A DNA stretch of 41,448 nucleotides from an uncultured Colwellia sp. GTDB taxonomy: Bacteria > Pseudomonadota > Gammaproteobacteria > Enterobacterales > Alteromonadaceae. Under the pieces are notes generated by a model. It was not told the origin of the DNA. It made no database searches and saw only the letters and a list, made by a program, of their open reading frames with translations. Position numbers and translations under genes: made by a program. This document shows, piece by piece, positions 1-8,971 of the stretch; positions within the stretch are counted from its first letter, which is position 1; each line of letters begins with the position of its first letter. The stretch is taken from positions 1-41,448 of the forward strand of contig CAJWZC010000026.1 of the NCBI GenBank assembly GCA_913049915.1. The letters run 5' to 3'.

Positions 1-893
1 TACTCTTGTAAACGTCTAATTTTACTGCGGACTCTTGATACGCTAGAATCTTTTGCGTAACGACCCTTTTGCACGTGACGAATTTGAAAAACGCCATCGA
101 TATTTAACGGGATACCTTCACTGGAAATTAACCATTTAAAGGCGGTATCTTCATAGGTTTTACGCCAACGGTCGTCTTCTGTTTGAAACATTTTTAATTT
201 TTCGCAATAACCAATAGCACGTGCTACATCACCATGCACGATTTGAAAAGCGCCTTTGGCTTTATCACGAGAGTGTAAGCTAAAACCTTCTGCATCAATA
301 TCGACTAATTGAGGTGCGCTATCTTGACGTAACATAGGATCATCTTGCGCAAGCATTTCTGTGGTGCGTTCTTGCTGGGGGTAGTACAAGCTTTCTTGTT
401 TACCTTGAAGTTTTTCGGCTAATGAATCTAAACAGTTTTCATGAAAGATAATGTCACAGTCGGTAAACCACAACCAGTCCGCTTCAGTGCTACGCGCAAC
501 CATATTTCGGCCAATACCGCGTCTAAATAACTTCCCTTTGGATATAGCTTGGAAATTCCAGGTGACATTTTTAACAATTTTTTTATTGAAAAAATCGACT
601 ACCGATTGGCTTTTAGTATCTTCTTTAGCGTAAAAAACGGTAACTGTAAGGGCACACTTTGTTGGTGGATGATTAACAAAAGAGCTTAATTGATAAGTGA
701 GCATGTTGGAATAGCCCCAACAATGGCTGACTATTTCTAATTTGAAAAAACCCTCAACGGCTTTACGGTCTTTTAGTACCGGCAATGCTGATCTAAACCA
801 AGAAGAAGGTAGTATGCGTGTGATAACTAGACGAAAGAAGTGGATAGCATAAGTATTATACCAGCGAGGAGCGTAAGTTTTGGTCGTTTTCAT
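1..893 (-). CDS. Family 2 glycosyltransferase, 3' end outside the window
   Basis: The minus strand is open from an ATG at 893-891 to the window edge, giving 297 visible codons and no stop, so the C-terminus is missing. The middle of the visible protein reads WLWFTDCDIIFHENC, the acidic DxD-type strand end that binds the nucleotide sugar in GT-A (family 2) glycosyltransferases. It is preceded by RRGIGRNMVARST, the usual 'newly seen residue' stretch before that motif. The role would be sugar transfer at the cytoplasmic face during surface polysaccharide or LPS synthesis; donor and acceptor cannot be read from sequence. The neighbours (Wzi-like protein, two more glycosyltransferases) support an envelope polysaccharide role. 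The family is fairly sure; the specific reaction is unknown. Confidence 0.8.
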   Translation of the reverse strand, partial: MKTTKTYAPRWYNTYAIHFFRLVITRILPSSWFRSALPVLKDRKAVEGFFKLEIVSHCWGYSNMLTYQLSSFVNHPPTKCALTVTVFYAKEDTKSQSVVDFFNKKIVKNVTWNFQAISKGKLFRRGIGRNMVARSTEADWLWFTDCDIIFHENCLDSLAEKLQGKQESLYYPQQERTTEMLAQDDPMLRQDSAPQLVDIDAEGFSLHSRDKAKGAFQIVHGDVARAIGYCEKLKMFQTEDDRWRKTYEDTAFKWLISSEGIPLNIDGVFQIRHVQKGRYAKDSSVSRVRSKIRRLQE

Positions 894-1015
894 TAGCTAG
901 TTCGCTTCTTAGTAATTTATAATTATCGAATGACGAAGTATACCATCATTTTAAATTTTAAATTAGCTGTTAATTATTATTCAGTTAGGTTTATTTTTAT
1001 AACTAATAAATGTTA

Positions 1016-2566
1016 TTAAAAGCGATATTCCCACTTTAGATACGCATCAAATTCAGTTGTATCTTCATAAACATCATCACTGCTTAGGGGGGGAGGATTA
1101 TTAGAAAACGTTGAGTTAGTAACGATAATACCTAGGGTGAAACGAGAATCTAGCGCAATAAATTTATACTGGCCGTCAAACTGTAAAACATCTTCAGCAA
1201 CTTTCGATACTGTATTACCTCTATTTATATCATCAGGGAAACGATCAATATTATCAGTGTTTAATTCTACTTTTCTAAATTTCAATTGCCAGCTATTACT
1301 CGCAGTTGTTTGAATTAAAAAGGTTGCCACTAAGCTTTGTGCATCATTATCATAAGTTGAACCTATAGTATGTTGGTAATAACGATAGCCAGACTTATAA
1401 GTACCATGTTCATAAAAACAGTTGAGTGAAGTTGTGCCTGTGCCACCACAGGCTACTTGCGTATCAGTATATTCTAAGTTTGCCAAAATACGTTGATTAA
1501 ATAAAGTAAAACGACTCTCAATACCATACATAGCAGCTTTATCGGTAATGATACCCGCATTAGGTGAGCCATCTTCACCTATGGTTTGATAATAGAGCGC
1601 ATAAGGTAGATCGAGTACAGTATCTGACCAGCGAATATCATAACCAGCAAGATGATTACCTTGATAAGTATTGAGCTCAGGATTGCAATCTTGTTGGTCA
1701 TTTGCGCATTCTTGGCCACCTAAAAGTATTTTTAAGAAGTCTTTCATTGAGCTAGGCTGACCTTCGCCCGCCCATTGAAATGACCAAGCAGTACCAAGTT
1801 CTAAGCCACGAAAAGGTCGGAAGGTTACACGTGTGCTCCACATCATTGCATCAGGAACCTCACGGTCACCTTCTAATTGCGCCATTTGTGCGGTAAGAGT
1901 CCATGGACCAATCCAGCTTAGCCAAGGCGTTTCAAAAGCGTCAGAGTTATCTCGGGTAATACTGAGCGCAGGTAACGGTCTTGAGTTGGTTGTCATGATT
2001 AAATTGGTATCGATACCAGGACCCCACCAACGTTCTATAGCACCGGCACTTAATACCCAGTTACCTACTTTATAGGCAAGGTAACTGCCATCAATATTGA
2101 GGTCACTTCCTTGCTGTAAATCAGGGTTGTCATCTAACCCCAGACGGTAATTAACTTGTAATTTACCCGCAAGGTTACCAACAAAAAATTCATCAGATAA
2201 TTCAACATTACCTTGGTCAAAATTATCATTGCCATAACTAGTAAAGCGATTAGCACTACTCGCTAGATAAATACTTTTTTTAGTGATATTTTGATGACCA
2301 GCAGCATACTTATAACTAAATCTTACGTGGTTAAGCGCTTGTACTTGTTCATCATTGAGTAAAGCAATATTAGCCGACATGATGTCACCTTTAATGGCAT
2401 TCCACATCAATGGGTAGGTGCTTACGGGGGCAGTAATAACCCCGCTATCAGCAAGTAATTGAATATCATTTCTTAAGGTGAGATCATTTGGTTCTACCCA
2501 AGGGGCGGCAAAGCTTACGTTTAAAAAAAGTAAAGTGAATAGGGCAAAACTAGACTTTAGTAACAT
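1016..2566 (-). CDS. Wzi-family capsule assembly outer-membrane protein
   Basis: A 516-residue protein with a cleavable signal peptide (about residues 1-20, ending SFAA). It continues into WVEPNDLTLRNDIQLLADSG, the typical start of the capsule-assembly Wzi family. The rest alternates short aromatic-rich strands and loops and ends in Tyr-Arg-Phe, the terminal aromatic expected of an outer-membrane beta-barrel. Wzi proteins sit in the outer membrane and help hold or organise surface polysaccharide; that role is family knowledge. AGGA stands about 8 bases before the ATG. It is divergent from the glycosyltransferase starting at 2797, and the interval between them must hold both promoters. The outer-membrane barrel assignment is strong; attachment of this polysaccharide specifically is inferred from context. 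Confidence 0.82.
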   Translation of the reverse strand: MLLKSSFALFTLLFLNVSFAAPWVEPNDLTLRNDIQLLADSGVITAPVSTYPLMWNAIKGDIMSANIALLNDEQVQALNHVRFSYKYAAGHQNITKKSIYLASSANRFTSYGNDNFDQGNVELSDEFFVGNLAGKLQVNYRLGLDDNPDLQQGSDLNIDGSYLAYKVGNWVLSAGAIERWWGPGIDTNLIMTTNSRPLPALSITRDNSDAFETPWLSWIGPWTLTAQMAQLEGDREVPDAMMWSTRVTFRPFRGLELGTAWSFQWAGEGQPSSMKDFLKILLGGQECANDQQDCNPELNTYQGNHLAGYDIRWSDTVLDLPYALYYQTIGEDGSPNAGIITDKAAMYGIESRFTLFNQRILANLEYTDTQVACGGTGTTSLNCFYEHGTYKSGYRYYQHTIGSTYDNDAQSLVATFLIQTTASNSWQLKFRKVELNTDNIDRFPDDINRGNTVSKVAEDVLQFDGQYKFIALDSRFTLGIIVTNSTFSNNPPPLSSDDVYEDTTEFDAYLKWEYRF

Positions 2567-2796
2567 TAAAACATCCTAAAAAGAGCAGTTCGTCGACAAC
2601 AAAAGTGGCAACTGAGAAGAGTACAAGGACTGCTATGCAAAAAATTTTGCAAATTGTACCAGTGTTGACTGATTAACTCATCTATTGTTTGAATTCAGTA
2701 ACAAAAAAAACAGCCATAGGTATTAGAGGAATACGCAATTTTAAGGTAAAATACTTAGCCTTATTAACATCTTTTTATTCTAGGTATTATGCTTTA

Positions 2797-3894
2797 ATGG
2801 AACCGAACTGCGTATTATTTATTCCTGTTTCTTCACCTTCGGGCATTGGTGAATACATGCGTTCTTTGATTATTGCGAAAGCACTGCAATGTCGTTGGCC
2901 TAATGTAAAAATACATTTTATTTTAAATGAGCAAGTTGCTTACTTAAAAGACTGCCCTTACACAGTACATACTTGTAAAGACTCACCGACAAAAGAGTTA
3001 GCAAGAGTTAACCGCCTTATTGGGAATATAAATCCCGACTTGGTGATTTTTGATGCATCGGGTCGCGCTCAGCAGTTTAAGATGGCTAAAACTGTTGGCG
3101 CAAAAGTAGCTTTCATTTCTCAGCATAATAAAAAGCGCACTCGGGGATTAAAACTCAATCGATTACTAAATACTGATGTTCATTGGGTAGTACAACCGGA
3201 CTACTGTATTAAAGCCTTAAGTTATTGGCAGCGAACTAAATTAACTATTTTTGATAAAAAAGCCCCTAAAAATATAGGACCTGTTTTTGAATTAAGTAAT
3301 CAAGACTACCAAGAACAGTTACTTAAGAAGTACGATTTAAGTCCTAATAAGTATTTTATTTTTAATGCTGGCTCCGGTGGGCACAAGATTATAGATGTAC
3401 TTGCGGCAGATATTTATTACCAAGCAGCAAAAGAGTTTTATCAAAAAAACGTGGCTCGAAAAATAAAGGTGAAATGTGTTGTGCTCTTTGGTAGTAACTA
3501 CCCAATAGAACTTCCTAAGAATAACGATATTATTTGTTTGAAAAATATTGAGAATAAAGATTTTATTGCCTTAATATCTAATGCCCAAGGTTGCGTTATT
3601 AGTGCCGGTGATACTTTATTACAATGTATAGCTTTGCATAAAGCTTGTGTGGCGGCTCCTGTTTCACCAGATCAACCTGCGCGATTAAAGTTGTGTCATA
3701 ATAATAATTTAGTGCTTTCTGCAAAGCCTAACTCAGACAGTTTAGTACAGCAGGCACTACTTATGCTTGATGAAGAAAAGTGTAAAAATATGATTAACAC
3801 TATGAAGAATCAAGCACCAGTGAAAGCATTAGAGACCATTGTTGATGATATCGCAGTCCTTTTCTCTGACCCTAAAGAAAATAGTGCTCTGTAG
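2797..3894 (+). CDS. Putative GT-B fold glycosyltransferase
   Basis: The reading frame could begin at a TTG at 2689. I prefer the ATG at 2797, giving 365 residues, because MEPNCVLFIPVSSPSGIGEY is a normal N-terminal Rossmann strand with a glycine turn, while the 36 residues before it are unlike an enzyme start. The C-terminal half contains FIFNAGSGGHK and VISAGDTLLQCIALHKACVA, resembling the nucleotide-sugar binding half of MurG-like GT-B enzymes. No transmembrane segment is evident, so it probably acts at the cytoplasmic face. It is followed after 24 bases by another glycosyltransferase, so the two are likely co-transcribed. The fold is moderately sure; the sugar and acceptor are unknown. 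Confidence 0.65.
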   Translation: MEPNCVLFIPVSSPSGIGEYMRSLIIAKALQCRWPNVKIHFILNEQVAYLKDCPYTVHTCKDSPTKELARVNRLIGNINPDLVIFDASGRAQQFKMAKTVGAKVAFISQHNKKRTRGLKLNRLLNTDVHWVVQPDYCIKALSYWQRTKLTIFDKKAPKNIGPVFELSNQDYQEQLLKKYDLSPNKYFIFNAGSGGHKIIDVLAADIYYQAAKEFYQKNVARKIKVKCVVLFGSNYPIELPKNNDIICLKNIENKDFIALISNAQGCVISAGDTLLQCIALHKACVAAPVSPDQPARLKLCHNNNLVLSAKPNSDSLVQQALLMLDEEKCKNMINTMKNQAPVKALETIVDDIAVLFSDPKENSAL

Positions 3895-3918
3895 CGCTGT
3901 ACCCAGGATGATAATTAA

Positions 3919-5007
3919 ATGAAAAATGTTGCTATAGTAATAGACGGCTTAACCGGTGGGGGCGCTGAACGTGTGATGATTAGTTTAGCTGCTGAGTTGG
4001 TATCCCAAGGACATCAGGTCACTATTTTATCATTAGGCAATCGCTGTGATTATGTTATCCCAGAGGGTATTAACGTCTGTTATCTCTTTGCTCATAAAGC
4101 CTCAAAAGTCGATCGTTTTTGGCAGCTAAAAGCGAGTATTGCCAAACTAGAAGCTTGGTTTACTGAATATCAGTTGCAATCTAGTTCTTTTGATTTGGTG
4201 TTATCTAATTTAGATCGTAGTAATAATTTACTCGCTAAAAGTAATATTAATTCAGTCTTCTATATTGTTCATAACAGTGTAGAAGAAGAGTTACAACGAC
4301 AAAAAAAATTAGGCCCTTTCGCTTACTGGTATTTACTTAGATCGAAAAAGAATCTGTCAGGTAAAAGTTTAATTTCAGTATCAAAAGGGATTGAGCAGGA
4401 AATATGTCAAGGTGAGGTAATATATCCTAAAAATATTCATACTATTTACAACCCATTTGATATTGAAGATATTCAGCAAAAATCTTTAATCGTAGATAGC
4501 AACATACCCAATGATTCTTACATCATTCATGTTGGTCGTTTAGCAAAACAAAAGCGCCATGATATTTTATTTGCAGCATTGGCTCAGGTATCAAAAGAAG
4601 TTAAGTTGGTTTTATTGTGTAATAAGCCAGATAAAGCCCTTAAATTAGCTGAGAAATATGGTGTGGCAGAACGACTCATTTTACCCGGTTTTCAAGCGAA
4701 TCCTTATAATTGGATAAAACGTGCGCAAGCTCTGGTACTTAGCTCTGATTATGAGGGGTTACCTACGGTATTGTTAGAGGCACTTGCTGTTGATACTAAA
4801 GTGGTAAGTACGATATGTCCACATGGACCGGATGAAATATTAACAGGCCCATTAAGTGATTTTTTAGTGCCTAGAAGAGAGCCTAAAGCACTGGCGGAAG
4901 CTATTAATAAGGTATTAAAGACGGAGCTTAATTTAAGTCAGGTGGATATTCTTAGTAAAGTATCAGCTAGAAAAATTACTCAACAATACTTAAACTTAGC
5001 AAAGTAG
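3919..5007 (+). CDS. Family 4 glycosyltransferase
   Basis: A 362-residue protein of normal length for family GT4. Residues 1-20 hold the N-terminal glycine-rich motif IDGLTGGGAERVM. The central linker IIHVGRLAKQKRHDILFAAL starts the C-terminal Rossmann domain. Around residues 275-300, SDYEGLPTVLLEALAVDTKVV is the conserved EX7E-type donor-binding region of retaining GT4 transferases. PHGPDEIL follows, typical of members acting in O-antigen or capsule synthesis. It begins 24 bases after the preceding glycosyltransferase and probably shares its transcript. It converges on ygiM. The family is very secure; the transferred sugar cannot be named. Confidence 0.88.
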   Translation: MKNVAIVIDGLTGGGAERVMISLAAELVSQGHQVTILSLGNRCDYVIPEGINVCYLFAHKASKVDRFWQLKASIAKLEAWFTEYQLQSSSFDLVLSNLDRSNNLLAKSNINSVFYIVHNSVEEELQRQKKLGPFAYWYLLRSKKNLSGKSLISVSKGIEQEICQGEVIYPKNIHTIYNPFDIEDIQQKSLIVDSNIPNDSYIIHVGRLAKQKRHDILFAALAQVSKEVKLVLLCNKPDKALKLAEKYGVAERLILPGFQANPYNWIKRAQALVLSSDYEGLPTVLLEALAVDTKVVSTICPHGPDEILTGPLSDFLVPRREPKALAEAINKVLKTELNLSQVDILSKVSARKITQQYLNLAK

Positions 5008-5036
5008 CACATTTTATTTATAAGTTGAGTTGTTAT

Positions 5037-5065
5037 GAGTACCCTAACACAGTTTTGAGGTACTC
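5037..5065. terminator. Inverted repeat between convergent genes, possible terminator
   Basis: GAGTACC at 5037-5043 pairs perfectly with GGTACTC at 5059-5065 around a 15-base loop. It lies between the converging glycosyltransferase and ygiM stop codons. There is no clear T-run on either side, so intrinsic termination is possible but not shown. Confidence 0.3.
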
Positions 5066-5080
5066 AACGTAGCTTTAGAC

Positions 5081-5686
5081 TTATGACCAGCTATCCATAG
5101 CGCCACGGCGGCGAGAGAATAAGCGTGGTAATATTAAGCCTAATATTAAGCCTACGCCTAACACTAAGGCACCAGTGAAAAACCACTGCTTTTTAATATT
5201 AGTATCTTGGTCTTTAATTTTGGTTTGAGTTTTTGCTAATGTAGCTGTCAATTTTTGAAGCTCTACAGACAGTTTTTTCTTATCATTAGTTAATAAGTTA
5301 ACCTTGCTCTTTAGGTCATTTACTTCACCATCGAGTTGGCTGGTAAAATCACTACTGCGAGCTATTTTTTTATTGAGTGTATCGACAACAAAGCGAAGAC
5401 CTGCTTTAGTACTAACATACTTACTTTCAACCCAAGTTGCTCGATTTTTATCATCAATAACTTCACTATATTCATTCTCTACCGCGCCAGTGATTTTAAC
5501 TTCAGATCCTGCGACGATAGTACCTAAAATTCTATAATTGGTACCAGGTCCAGCATGCATATATATGAATAATTCATCTGAGATATAGCCCTGTTTATAA
5601 TTACTTTCTGCAGCTTGAGCAGATAAAAAAAGCGAGCTAGATAAAGTTATAGCGAGAAATGCTATGACATTAATAACGTTATTCAT
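5081..5686 (-). CDS. ygiM: YgiM-like SH3-domain membrane protein
   Basis: From the ATG at 5686 the protein has 201 residues, close to E. coli YgiM. An upstream in-frame ATG at 5776 would add 30 residues before the signal sequence, so I reject it. A signal peptide (about residues 1-25, ending AQAA) is followed by a bacterial SH3 domain with the conserved LFIYMHAGPGTNYRILGTI. A coiled-coil of about 70 residues follows, then a transmembrane helix near residues 170-190, and a short basic RRR tail in the cytoplasm. The order SH3-coiled coil-TM is that of the SH3 domain protein family (TIGR04211). Its biochemical role is not established. It is divergent from ygiF, its neighbour in E. coli too. Confidence 0.85.
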   Translation of the reverse strand: MNNVINVIAFLAITLSSSLFLSAQAAESNYKQGYISDELFIYMHAGPGTNYRILGTIVAGSEVKITGAVENEYSEVIDDKNRATWVESKYVSTKAGLRFVVDTLNKKIARSSDFTSQLDGEVNDLKSKVNLLTNDKKKLSVELQKLTATLAKTQTKIKDQDTNIKKQWFFTGALVLGVGLILGLILPRLFSRRRGAMDSWS

Positions 5687-5977
5687 AGAAAACCAATGTA
5701 GTAAATAAGCCAAGGAGGACAAGATATTATGTGTTTGCAGCTTTGATGGCAAGCTAAGAATGACTTCATTACACACAAAAATTAGCTTAAGGACTTATAA
5801 AATTTATCTATTTTTGCATGGTATAGCTAATTATTCTTCATACATTAGTAAGTCTTTCGTAGATTTTGTATCGTCATATCTAAGTTTCCAGTAAATAAGG
5901 AAAAACTCCCTATTGGCATATTGATGTACTAACGGTATGCTTGACAAGCGATGAGTAAAACACCTAATTAGGGCACA

Positions 5978-7582
5978 ATGGTTACAGAAATAGAATTAAA
6001 GTATTCTTTACTTGAAAGTAATGAACTAACTACAGTAAAACAAATAAAGACAAATATAAGCCAGTTACTCTCTGAGCATGAGTTAAGCTTTGTTCATCAA
6101 GAGAAGCAGCTGAGTAATCACTATTTTGATACTGCGGATCTTACCTTACGAAAAAATAGAATAGCCTTACGTACTCGTGGTACTCAATGTTATGGTGAAG
6201 CTGAAAGCTTTGAACAAACAATAAAAACCTCAGGTACCATCATTGCAGGTCTACACCAAAGGTCAGAATATAACGTCGATATTGATGATGACAAACCTAT
6301 TATTGCTCTATTTCCCACTATTATTTGGCAGCCCAATACTGATATCAATCAATTACAACAACAGATTGTTGAACTGTTTTCTACCAACTTCACTCGTCAC
6401 ACTTGGCTTGTTAGCTTAGCTGAAGCTCAAATAGAGATTGCCTTTGATTCTGGTGAACTTGCCTGCCAGGGGCATGACAATAAACCACGTATATATGAGA
6501 TAGAGTTAGAATTAGTCAGTGGTGATGCTCAAGCATTATTTGTGTTAACTAAGCTTTTATTTAGTCAATTAGCTTTACGACCAGGGCAATTAACAAAAGC
6601 AGCTCGTGGTTATGCTCTATATCACGAGAGCCGGGCACTAAACGTCAAAATCAAGAATAAACAGACTAATGGCTGTGACATTATTGAACCAATAGCACTT
6701 TCGATGATTGATTTACCAAAGGAAACTCTACTAAATGAAGCCTTCACTCATGGTGTAGAGTTTTCCTTAACTCAGTTACAACGCTGTATTGACAGTTACG
6801 TTAAAGCGCCTTCATTAATTAAGTTAAATAAAGTAAGTGAACTGCTTGTTCTACTCAGGCAAGGTTTCTGGATTTTTAGTGAGCTATTAATAGATGATGA
6901 AATAATACTACGCACCGAGCTTAGTTATTTTATTCGTACGATTCATTGGGTTGACAATGCACGTTATATTCAATCGTTGACCAGTAAAAAAAGCTCATAT
7001 CAAAAAGAAACGTTTATCAATAAAGAATTGATTACTAAGTTGCAGCTATGTCACAACCGTTATCCAACAGAGTCACAAGTACTAGCATTACTGCATAGTG
7101 AACGTTTTAATAATTTACAATTAGAATTACTTTCATTACTACTTAAAAGAAATAATGCTAATCGGGCTATAAATATCAGTTCGCCTTCATTAGGTAAATT
7201 TGCGGCTAAACATTTAACTAATACCACCAAGGTACTGAATATTGAGCTCACTAAATTACAAAAATCACCAGACGCTTCTTCAATTGACTTGTATTTAACT
7301 GTGCATAGTTTACTGATTCGTGCACTGCTGACCACCAGTTGGTTTAGTTGTTTATTCGCTGAGGCAGATAGTGACATAGTTAAGCGCTTCAACATGCCTT
7401 GGCTTGATATTAAGCAAGGCATCAGTGAGTTGCAATCGTTGAACTTATTACAGCAGCAATTAGTACACTTACCCAATCAAGAAAAGAAATTAACGCAGTG
7501 GTTAGCTAATAAAAGTGAAAACTTAATTACAGCACTCGATCAATCTAGGGCTAAAGCCTTAACAATGAAAGCCTACTGGTGA
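5978..7582 (+). CDS. ygiF: CYTH-CHAD inorganic triphosphatase
   Basis: The 534-residue protein begins with a CYTH domain. EIELKY at residues 4-9 is the diagnostic ExExK motif that binds triphosphate through metal ions, and a second acidic strand (IYEIELELV) and NHYFDT are also present. The C-terminal half (about residues 235-530) is helical with scattered basic and histidine residues, consistent with a CHAD domain that may bind polyphosphate. E. coli YgiF hydrolyses inorganic triphosphate, and that activity is predicted here. The gene order ygiM-ygiF-(other genes)-glnE mirrors E. coli, where ygiF lies directly before glnE; here about 7.8 kb separates them. The stop codon lies just before the L,D-transpeptidase start, indicating translational coupling. 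Confidence 0.88.
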   Translation: MVTEIELKYSLLESNELTTVKQIKTNISQLLSEHELSFVHQEKQLSNHYFDTADLTLRKNRIALRTRGTQCYGEAESFEQTIKTSGTIIAGLHQRSEYNVDIDDDKPIIALFPTIIWQPNTDINQLQQQIVELFSTNFTRHTWLVSLAEAQIEIAFDSGELACQGHDNKPRIYEIELELVSGDAQALFVLTKLLFSQLALRPGQLTKAARGYALYHESRALNVKIKNKQTNGCDIIEPIALSMIDLPKETLLNEAFTHGVEFSLTQLQRCIDSYVKAPSLIKLNKVSELLVLLRQGFWIFSELLIDDEIILRTELSYFIRTIHWVDNARYIQSLTSKKSSYQKETFINKELITKLQLCHNRYPTESQVLALLHSERFNNLQLELLSLLLKRNNANRAINISSPSLGKFAAKHLTNTTKVLNIELTKLQKSPDASSIDLYLTVHSLLIRALLTTSWFSCLFAEADSDIVKRFNMPWLDIKQGISELQSLNLLQQQLVHLPNQEKKLTQWLANKSENLITALDQSRAKALTMKAYW

Positions 7583-7590
7583 AAGTTATC

Positions 7591-8502
7591 ATGATACAAG
7601 ACAAACAAAGATTAGCTACTTTACTAAGCCTTTTTATCTTAGTGTTGTCTATTAAACCTTTGATGGCAAAGGTCTATGATTTGGGTCATACGAACAAGCG
7701 CCTTATTGGTACGCCTATGGTACATAAAGTAGTGAAAGGCGATTACTTCCAGCAACTAGCAGAGCAATATGATGTTGGTTTTTTAGCTTTACTCGCTGCT
7801 AATCCTAAGCACGATCCTTTTTTACTTCAAATAGGCATAGAGATAGTTATTCCTAACCAAATGTTACTCCCCTTTATTACACAAACGGGCATAGTCATTA
7901 ATCTACCTGAATTACGGTTGTATTATTTTTTACCTCAAGAAAATAAAGTGCATGTTTTTCCTGTAGGAATTGGTCGACAAGGCTTATCTACACCATTAAC
8001 TAGTAGTGTAATTAGTGAAAAGAGAAAAGATCCTATCTGGCGACCAACCCAAGAGATGCAAGAGCGTCACTTTGCAGAACATGGAAAATACCTTGCTAAA
8101 GAAGTTCCTGCAGGGCCAAATAACCCGTTTGGTAAATATGCCCTACGATTAGGTACCAGTGAATACTTAATTCATGGTTCAAACAAGCGTTTTGGTATAG
8201 GCATGCGCGCTAGTTCAGGTTGCATTAGAATGTATGACAATGATATTAAGTGGCTGTTTGATAATATTCCGTTAAATACTAAAGTAAGAGTAGTTAATCA
8301 GCCAGTAAAAATGTCTTATGAAAATGGTGATAAGCAACTTATAGAAATACATCAACCATTAACTGATCTTGAGGTAACTAAAGGTAATGTTATTTTAACT
8401 AAAGCGATGCAGCGGTTTGTTGGTACTAAGCGTGAGAATTGGCAGCAACTACTACCAATCATCGAAAACCCACAGGGATTAGTAGTAGAACTAGTTAAGT
8501 AA
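7591..8502 (+). CDS. LysM-containing L,D-transpeptidase (YkuD family)
   Basis: The preferred start is the ATG at 7591, 8 bases after GGTGA; an in-frame GTG at 7579 overlapping the ygiF stop is possible. The 303-residue protein has a signal peptide (ending LMA), a LysM-like segment (VHKVVKGDYFQQLAEQYDVG), and a YkuD domain. The catalytic motif is HGSNKRFGIGMRASSGCIRM, with the nucleophile Cys near residue 211. Such periplasmic enzymes of the ErfK/YbiS group make 3-3 cross-links or attach Lpp to diaminopimelate in peptidoglycan. The C-terminal region (VVNQPVKMSYENGD) also matches that group. The next gene, convergent, encodes an Lpp-like lipoprotein, which supports a lipoprotein-anchoring role. 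Family assignment is very secure; the substrate is inferred. Confidence 0.9.
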   Translation: MIQDKQRLATLLSLFILVLSIKPLMAKVYDLGHTNKRLIGTPMVHKVVKGDYFQQLAEQYDVGFLALLAANPKHDPFLLQIGIEIVIPNQMLLPFITQTGIVINLPELRLYYFLPQENKVHVFPVGIGRQGLSTPLTSSVISEKRKDPIWRPTQEMQERHFAEHGKYLAKEVPAGPNNPFGKYALRLGTSEYLIHGSNKRFGIGMRASSGCIRMYDNDIKWLFDNIPLNTKVRVVNQPVKMSYENGDKQLIEIHQPLTDLEVTKGNVILTKAMQRFVGTKRENWQQLLPIIENPQGLVVELVK

Positions 8503-8533
8503 CTTCAAATGACAGATGATAAATTGTAGACAT

Positions 8534-8559
8534 AAAAAAAGCACCTTAGGTGCTTTTTT
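8534..8559. terminator. Bidirectional intrinsic terminator
   Basis: AAAAAAAGCACCT and AGGTGCTTTTTT form a GC-centred hairpin with A/T runs on both sides, so it can end transcripts from both directions. It lies between the convergent L,D-transpeptidase and lpp genes. Confidence 0.85.
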
Positions 8560-8595
8560 ATTATTACTTACTGAATTAATAAGTAATAAGATTAA

Positions 8596-8853
8596 TTATT
8601 TCTTGTAGGAAGCGACAACATTATCAATACGTTCATTCGCTGATTTAGCATCTATTACTGCCTGCTCTGCAGCTACTTTAGCGGCTTGGGCATTAGTTGC
8701 TGTAGACTGTTGTTGTGCTTGTAGGTCAGTAACTTGCGCTGATAAAGCATCAACTTTAGACGTTAATGAAGAAATATTTGCATCAAGTGCATCTGTATTG
8801 GCACAAGCTGTTAGTGCCAAAGCTAGCGTTACCGCGGTAATTATTTTTAACAT
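8596..8853 (-). CDS. lpp: Lpp/OprI-type major outer-membrane lipoprotein
   Basis: An 85-residue protein. The lipobox LTAC gives a mature protein beginning at Cys17. The mature part is one long helix with heptad hydrophobics (ISSLTSKVDALSAQVTDLQ) and then an alanine-rich repeat, consistent with a trimeric coiled-coil. It ends in SYKK. In E. coli Lpp the C-terminal lysine (…YRK) is joined to peptidoglycan by L,D-transpeptidases, so the terminal Lys here is probably the attachment residue. The enzyme gene lies directly opposite (7591-8502). The protein is expected in the inner leaflet of the outer membrane, tethering it to the wall. A shared terminator separates the two genes. Whether lpp has its own promoter in the 118 bases upstream is likely but not proven. 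Confidence 0.85.
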   Translation of the reverse strand: MLKIITAVTLALALTACANTDALDANISSLTSKVDALSAQVTDLQAQQQSTATNAQAAKVAAEQAVIDAKSANERIDNVVASYKK

Positions 8854-8971
8854 AATGATATCCCATATAAAGTTATTATTTGTTCGTATTCATAGCATTA
8901 TTACACAAAAAAACACTTTAACAAAGTAGTTAGCTTTTAAGATTAGATATCGATATTAGTCATTGATATCA

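Noticed and set aside
451-633. 60-codon plus-strand frame
   Set aside because: It lies antisense within the family 2 glycosyltransferase gene, has no ribosome-binding site and no recognisable domain.
2689-2796. TTG start extending the GT-B glycosyltransferase by 36 residues
   Set aside because: The ATG at 2797 begins a normal Rossmann strand; the extension is basic and unlike a family N-terminus.
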